From CAZXMB01 sp964641715 (lineage in GTDB: Bacteria; Desulfobacterota; BSN033; UBA1163): DNA of 15,049 bases. This document shows positions 12,690 through 15,049 of the stretch, one piece after another (positions within the stretch are counted from its first letter, which is position 1; each line of letters begins with the position of its first letter). The stretch is taken from assembly GCA_964641715.1 (NCBI GenBank), contig CAZXMB010000072.1:1-15049 (forward strand), read 5' to 3'. Below the pieces are notes generated by a model. That model worked only from the letters and a program-made list of their open reading frames with translations. It was not told where the DNA came from and did not search any database. The position numbers and the translations under genes were made by a program.

Positions 12690-14605
12690 GACCCGATGGA
12701 TCCCCACTTTCTAATCATGTCCAGAAGGTTTTCTCTCCGGATGGGTTTTGAGATATAATCATCCATGCCCGAACTGAGACATTTTTCATGGTCTCCCTGC
12801 ATGGTATGGGCGGTCATGGCAACGATGGGGGTATGGCCCGAGGAATTTCCGAGATGGCGTATCCTTCGGGTGGCTTCATAACCATCCATCTCCGGCATCT
12901 GGCAGTCCATGAAGACAAGGTCATATTTCCCTTTTCCTACCTTTTCCACTGCCTCCATGCCATTGCTGGCCACCTCCACACGGCAACCCAAAAGCTCCAG
13001 CATCCTCAAAGCCAATTTTTGATTGACGATATTGTCTTCCACCACAAGCACATGGGCATGAAGGGGTTTCTCCGGCCTCTTCGGCATCGAGGCATTCACG
13101 GCGCGGGATTCGGCAATGGTGTGCCGGGTGATCAACGGGGTTGGAATGCCTGCCGTATAAGATCCCCAGACGGTCGAGAGGGCATCGAAGAGTTGAGAGG
13201 GAGAGACCGGTTTGACCAGGTAGGCATTGAACCCCGCATCGGTCATCCGTTTCGCATCCCCCCGTTTTCCGATTGAGGTGACCATGATCAGGAAGATCTT
13301 CTTCAGGGCAGGGTTTTCCTTGATCGCTCTTCCCAAGGTCTCTCCTGTCATGTCAGGGAGGCGACTGTCAAGAATGGCGATCTGATAAGGGTTGCCATTC
13401 GATTGGGCAGTCCGGAGGGTCATTAATGCCTCTTCGCCCGTGGCACAGGATTCGGTTTTCATCCGCCAGCTCAGGATCTGTTCGGTGAGCACCCGGCGAT
13501 TGAGTTGATTCCCCTCCACGACCAGCACTCGCACCCCCTCCAGATCGGATTGGGGAAGGGTGCGTTCGGCGTACTCAGCGTCTAAGACGAGAGGAAGCGT
13601 AAACCAGAAGGTTGAACCTTTTTCCGGTGAACCCTTGACACCAATGGTCCCTCCCATCAACTCCACCAGTTGTTTGGAGATGGCGAGCCCAAGACCTGTC
13701 CCGCCATATTTTCGGGTGGTGGAGGCATCGGTTTGAGTGAATTTCTCAAAGATATATTTCAGCTTATCCTCCGGGATTCCGATTCCCGAATCCTCGACGG
13801 AAAATCGCAGATTGGCCTCCTTTTCCGTACTGCTGAGGCACTCCACATTGATCAACACATAACCCTTTTCCGTAAACTTGATCGCATTTCCGACCAGATT
13901 GGTCAGGATCTGACGAATTCTTCCCGGATCGCCTAAGAAACGGTGAGGTGCCTCGGGCGCATAACGGATGATCAGCTCAAGATTCTTCTCTTCGATCCGG
14001 ACGGAGAAGAGTTCGGCCACCCCCTTTACTGCCAGACGCAGATCGAAAGAGACGGACTCGAGGGTCAATTTTCCCGCCTCAATCTTTGAGAAATCGAGGA
14101 CATCGTTGATGACGCTGAGGAGGTGCTCGGAAGAGGAGTGAACCGCTTCCGCATATTCCCGTTGCTCAGGGTTGAGATCGGTTCTCCGGAGGAGGTCTGT
14201 GAAACCGATGATGCCATTCATGGGAGTCCGGATCTCATGGCTCATATTGGCCAGGAATTCGGACTTGGCCAGGGTTGCGGCCTCTGCCATCTCCTTGGCC
14301 TTTTGCAGTTCTTCCTCGGAACGCTTGATGGAGATAAAGAGGGGGCTGATCGAGGCGATCCCGACCAGAAGGAGGATGAAGGTGGCCAGGACCATCAATT
14401 CATCCGACAGGTCAGGAGGAGCCGAGAGGGCTCCAAAGATCAGTTCAAATAGAGTAAATGCCTTCCGGAGGGTGATGATCAAGAGGGCAATGGCAATCAA
14501 TGCCCAGGCCCTTCGTCTCCTGGTGACACGGATCAACTTCAATGCAAAAAAGATCGTCGTGCACTGGATGAGGATCGAAATGGCTAAAATAAACTTCACA
14601 TCCAT
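12686..14605 (-). CDS. Membrane hybrid histidine kinase with two receivers (BarA/TorS-like layout without Hpt)
   Basis: A 639-residue inner-membrane sensor. Hydrophobic segments at about 5-25, 33-48 and 70-92 anchor a short sensor region with little periplasmic sequence. HisKA has H123 in FLANMSHEIRTPMNGI. The ATPase domain has LTNLVGNAIKFT, EDSGIGIPED (271-280) and GGTGLGLAIS (301-310). REC1 (about 357-480) keeps D413 and K465, but its acidic pocket reads E363-G364, so it may be a poor acceptor. REC2 (about 517-635) is complete: E523/D524, D567 and K620. The partner Hpt gene overlaps its stop. ATG 14605 lies 3 bases after the HTH gene stop and has no strong ribosome-binding site, suggesting coupling to that gene. 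Confidence 0.95.
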   Translation of the reverse strand: MDVKFILAISILIQCTTIFFALKLIRVTRRRRAWALIAIALLIITLRKAFTLFELIFGALSAPPDLSDELMVLATFILLLVGIASISPLFISIKRSEEELQKAKEMAEAATLAKSEFLANMSHEIRTPMNGIIGFTDLLRRTDLNPEQREYAEAVHSSSEHLLSVINDVLDFSKIEAGKLTLESVSFDLRLAVKGVAELFSVRIEEKNLELIIRYAPEAPHRFLGDPGRIRQILTNLVGNAIKFTEKGYVLINVECLSSTEKEANLRFSVEDSGIGIPEDKLKYIFEKFTQTDASTTRKYGGTGLGLAISKQLVELMGGTIGVKGSPEKGSTFWFTLPLVLDAEYAERTLPQSDLEGVRVLVVEGNQLNRRVLTEQILSWRMKTESCATGEEALMTLRTAQSNGNPYQIAILDSRLPDMTGETLGRAIKENPALKKIFLIMVTSIGKRGDAKRMTDAGFNAYLVKPVSPSQLFDALSTVWGSYTAGIPTPLITRHTIAESRAVNASMPKRPEKPLHAHVLVVEDNIVNQKLALRMLELLGCRVEVASNGMEAVEKVGKGKYDLVFMDCQMPEMDGYEATRRIRHLGNSSGHTPIVAMTAHTMQGDHEKCLSSGMDDYISKPIRRENLLDMIRKWGSIGS

Positions 14606-14608
14606 GAT

Positions 14609-14803
14609 TTAATTACCCAGGGTTTTTTCGTCTCCCTTTAAGAACCGGTAGAGTTCTGACTGAAGAATCCGCCACCCTTTTCCAGCCTTGATCGCCTTAA
14701 TTCTTCCCAGATGGATATATTTCAGAAATGTGGGTTTGGAGATCTTTAAATATTCGATGGCCTCATCCGTTGTGAGAACAAGATCTTTTTCTGTTAATGA
14801 CAT
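14609..14803 (-). CDS. Excisionase/MerR-type helix-turn-helix DNA-binding protein
   Basis: A 64-residue protein that is essentially one winged helix-turn-helix domain of the excisionase-family (HTH_17) type. LTTDEAIEYLKISKPTFLKYI is the helix-turn-helix, and GRIKAIKAGKGWRILQSELYRFL is the wing and last helix. Such proteins bind DNA; some are phage or element excisionases, others are BldC-like regulators. ATG 14803 is chosen because AGGAG lies 7 bases upstream (14811-14815); the frame is open to 14884 without homology. As first gene of the kinase operon, 3 bases before the membrane kinase, it may regulate this operon or be the system's transcriptional output. No integrase lies nearby, so an excisionase role is unlikely. 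Confidence 0.85.
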   Translation of the reverse strand: MSLTEKDLVLTTDEAIEYLKISKPTFLKYIHLGRIKAIKAGKGWRILQSELYRFLKGDEKTLGN

Positions 14804-14841
14804 TGAATTTCTCCTATTTAAGCTGTTTTTAACTAATTTTA

Positions 14842-14857
14842 AGCAAAAATTATGCCT
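14842..14857 (-). promoter_or_regulatory. Sigma-54-type promoter of the sensory operon
   Basis: Read on the minus strand, AGGCAT-AATTT-TTGCT matches the sigma-54 consensus TGGCAYR-N4-TTGCW at every defined position except the first, with the required GG-N10-GC spacing. Transcription would begin near 14831, giving a 28-base leader with AGGAG correctly placed before ATG 14803. CATAAT inside it could alternatively be a sigma-70 -10 box, but no good -35 was found. Confidence 0.6.
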
Positions 14858-14962
14858 AAGTATACCTGAAACCTCTGTTTCCATAACTATATGTTTTTAT
14901 GGGTAAATTTTTATATCTGGGAATAATTGGAAGTGAGGAATGGAGGGTCTTAAAACGACATA

Positions 14963-14989
14963 TTGTCAAAAAAGCGATATTTTTGGCAA
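14963..14989. repeat. Inverted repeat upstream of the sensory operon
   Basis: TTGTCAAAAA (14963-14972) and TTTTTGGCAA (14980-14989) form a 10-base inverted repeat with one mismatch around a 7-base spacer. GACATATTGTC (14957-14967) overlaps it as a second small palindrome. It lies about 130-160 bases upstream of the predicted sigma-54 start, the usual range for an enhancer-binding protein site. The flanking sequence (14858-15049) is AT-rich and holds no convincing gene. Confidence 0.4.
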
Positions 14990-15049
14990 AAAATGAACAT
15001 ATTAATTGGGGACACTTCCTTTAACTTTCTTCTCCGAGGTAGGCTTTTC

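Noticed and set aside
14609..14803. Phage excisionase marking an integrated element
   Set aside because: There is no integrase, attachment-site repeat or tRNA in the window, and the gene is packed against a kinase operon.

Overview
The window looks like bacterial chromosome, most likely from an anaerobic Desulfobacterota-type ('deltaproteobacterial') lineage. This is an inference from three things. The gene order ffh-rpsP-KH protein-rimM-trmD-SPOUT methyltransferase-rplS-rnhB-yraN is, as I recall it, typical of Geobacter and its relatives. The thiamin genes are of a type found in anaerobes. The hybrid-kinase cluster is also of a style common in that group. No rRNA, tRNA, CRISPR array or transposase gene was seen.

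Region 1 (about 55-5844, + strand) is a translation and genome-maintenance block: SRP GTPase Ffh, ribosomal protein bS16, a KhpA-like KH protein, the 16S maturation factor RimM, the tRNA m1G37 methyltransferase TrmD, an uncharacterised SPOUT-family RNA methyltransferase, ribosomal protein bL19, RNase HII and a YraN nuclease-fold protein. A near-consensus sigma-70 promoter lies before ffh. rimM/trmD and trmD/methyltransferase overlap by 11 bases each. The other gaps are filled with short-word repeats and inverted repeats.

Region 2 (about 5922-9643, + strand) is a thiamin phosphate biosynthesis operon. It starts with a sigma-70 promoter, a TPP riboswitch and an intrinsic terminator. Three genes follow: thi4 (thiazole synthase with His where the yeast suicide enzyme has Cys), a thiD-thiN fusion (HMP-P kinase plus ThiN-type thiamin phosphate synthase) and a short-form thiC. 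Together they should make thiamin phosphate without ThiG/ThiS/ThiF/ThiH or ThiE.

Region 3 (9671 to about 14857, - strand, convergent with region 2) is a multistep phosphorelay cluster. Read 5'->3' on the - strand it holds a 64-residue excisionase/MerR-type helix-turn-helix protein, a membrane hybrid histidine kinase with two receivers, a free Hpt protein, a possible 37-residue small protein, a soluble hybrid kinase (REC-PAS-HisKA-HATPase-REC), and a response regulator with a four-cysteine C-terminal module. Junctions are ATGA overlaps or very short gaps, so this is probably one operon. A strong sigma-54-type promoter match sits just upstream of the first gene. No response regulator here has a classical DNA-binding output, so the cluster's output is unknown. 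The right edge (14858-15049) is AT-rich, carries an inverted repeat that could be an activator site, and has no gene.
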